Shown here piece after piece: positions 63,003 through 64,000 of a stretch of DNA of 64,000 bases (within the stretch, counting starts at the first letter, position 1; every line of letters starts with the position of its first letter). The translations under genes and the position numbers were made by a program. The notes beneath the pieces are model-generated. The model saw nothing but the letters and a program-made list of their open reading frames with translations. It was not told the DNA's origin and did not search any database. Origin of the DNA: Bradyrhizobium sp. RP6 (GTDB lineage Bacteria > Pseudomonadota > Alphaproteobacteria > Rhizobiales > Xanthobacteraceae); assembly GCF_003837805.1 (NCBI RefSeq), contig NZ_RQIT01000006.1:232351-296350 (forward strand). Reading direction: 5' to 3'.

Positions 63003-63902
63003 ATGAGCTCCGTTGCGCCTGCTGTTGAACCCGTCGGTCCCGCCCGCACGTCGGGACTATCAGCGATCCTCGAACAGACCCGCTATGTCCTCGGCGAGAA
63101 CAAGGTCACGGGCTTTGCCTTCGCGCTGCTGATCCTGATCCTCGCTGCCGCGATCTTCGGGCCCTCTGTGGTGCCGTACGATCCGCTCGCCTCCGACACC
63201 GCGGCGGCCCTGAAGCCGCCGTCGGCGGCGCACTGGTTCGGCACCGACCAGCTCGGGCGCGACATCTTCAGCCGCGTCATCGTCGCCACGCGGCTCGACG
63301 TCTTCATCGCGATCGCCTCGGTCGCGCTGGTGTTCCTGATGGGCGGCCTTGCCGGCATTGCCGCCGGCTATTTCGGCGGCTGGACCGATCGCGTCGTCGG
63401 CCGCATCGCCGACACCATCATGGCCTTCCCGCTGTTCGTGCTCGCCATGGGCATCGTCGCCGCGCTCGGCAATACCGTGCAGAACATCATCCTCGCCACC
63501 GCGATCGTGAACTTTCCGCTCTATGCCCGCGTCGCGCGCGCCGAAGCCAATGTCCGTCGCAATGCCGGCTTCGTGCAGGCCGCGCGCCTCTCCGGCAACG
63601 GCGAATTCCGCATCCTCCTGGTGCACATTCTCCCGAACATCATGCCGATCATGATCGTGCAGATGTCGCTGACCATGGGCTACGCCATCCTCAACGCCGC
63701 GGGCCTGTCCTTCATCGGCCTCGGCGTCCGGCCTCCTACCGCCGAATGGGGCATCATGGTCGCCGAAGGCGCGGGCTTCATGGTCTCGGGCGAATGGTGG
63801 ATCGCGCTATTCCCCGGCCTTGCCCTGATGATCGCGGTGTTCTGCTTCAACCTCCTCGGCGACGGACTGCGCGACATCGTCGACCCCCAGCGGAGGACGT
63901 GA
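63003..63902 (+). CDS. Peptide-type ABC importer permease (DppC-like)
   Basis: The 299-residue protein has a soluble N-terminal tail, about six membrane helices, the DppC motif FGTDQLGRDIFSRVIVATR and the EAA loop (VQAARLSGNGEFRILLVHIL). It is the third gene of the operon. The ATPase genes are expected just beyond the end of the window. Confidence 0.92.
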   Translation: MSSVAPAVEPVGPARTSGLSAILEQTRYVLGENKVTGFAFALLILILAAAIFGPSVVPYDPLASDTAAALKPPSAAHWFGTDQLGRDIFSRVIVATRLDVFIAIASVALVFLMGGLAGIAAGYFGGWTDRVVGRIADTIMAFPLFVLAMGIVAALGNTVQNIILATAIVNFPLYARVARAEANVRRNAGFVQAARLSGNGEFRILLVHILPNIMPIMIVQMSLTMGYAILNAAGLSFIGLGVRPPTAEWGIMVAEGAGFMVSGEWWIALFPGLALMIAVFCFNLLGDGLRDIVDPQRRT

Positions 63903-63967
63903 TGGTTGGTCTTCAGTCAGCGGCGAGCGAAGCGAGACTGACTGGTGAGGAGGGCACTGTCCTCTCG

Positions 63968-64000
63968 CTCCCTCCCCCCTTGTGGGGGAGGGTTGGGGAG
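63968..64000. repeat. Family A repeat, cut by the window end
   Basis: The left hairpin is visible (CTCCCTCCCCCC, TTGTGGGGGAGGG, TTGGGGAG); the rest lies outside. It is the third copy in this operon. Confidence 0.8.

Overview
The window looks like a chromosomal segment of a high-GC alphaproteobacterium, most likely Bradyrhizobium or a close relative (Rhodopseudomonas or Nitrobacter side of the family). The reasons are the strong G/C bias at third codon positions, the catabolic and transport-heavy gene content, a sox thiosulfate cluster, and many short palindromic intergenic repeats of kinds I associate with this family. I see no rRNA, tRNA, CRISPR array, transposase or integrase. The DNA reads as ordinary core/accessory chromosome with long operons.

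Layout. (1) 1-14.2 kb is a catabolic island: an AraC-type regulator, a beta-keto acid cleavage enzyme (DUF849/BKACE), the two subunits of a biotin-dependent acyl-CoA carboxylase, a complete peptide/opine-type ABC importer (two ATPases, two permeases, binding protein), an acyl-CoA ligase and an iron-type alcohol dehydrogenase/maleylacetate reductase homologue. Together they look like uptake, activation, carboxylation and cleavage of one unidentified carbon source. (2) 14.5-18.8 kb: an RND efflux pump (adaptor plus transporter) without an outer-membrane channel gene. (3) 19.1-30.2 kb: an orphan branched-chain amino acid type binding protein, a MAPEG protein, an AttEFGH-like ABC exporter with a lipocalin/CrtC-like partner, two MFS transporters flanking an N-acyl-D-amino acid deacylase-like amidohydrolase, and a small acidic protein.

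(4) 30.2-35.8 kb is a sulfur oxidation block transcribed leftwards, soxX-soxY-soxZ-soxA-soxK-soxB, followed by a persulfide dioxygenase-rhodanese fusion. No soxCD is present, and SoxA is of the single-haem type. (5) 36-47.3 kb: a DUF938 methyltransferase, an S9 peptidase, two MFS transporters, a VOC protein, a carboxymuconolactone decarboxylase-like protein, a pair of acyl-CoA dehydrogenases, an orphan polar amino acid binding protein and an L,D-transpeptidase. (6) 47.7-51.1 kb: a membrane protein of unknown function, a periplasmic thioredoxin plus CcdA pair, and an ECF sigma factor with no visible anti-sigma gene.

(7) 51.5-57.0 kb is the most unusual part: a tight four-gene operon coding for a TRAP-type (DctP) solute-binding protein, a membrane histidine kinase with a large all-helical periplasmic domain, a soluble REC-(DUF3369-like)-histidine kinase, and an OmpR-type response regulator, with no TRAP permease genes. 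Divergent from it is a second orphan binding protein (UgpB-like) and an aminoglycoside-phosphotransferase-fold protein whose catalytic-loop Asp is replaced by Glu. I read this as a candidate binding-protein-fed phosphosignalling system, architecturally like TorT/TorS but built with a TRAP protein. (8) 59.9 kb to the end: the start of a second peptide-type ABC operon (binding protein, two permeases; ATPases presumably beyond the window), in which each gap between genes carries a copy of the same three-hairpin repeat.

At least five intergenic repeat families are visible (described as families A-E below), and they account for most of the gaps longer than about 150 bases.
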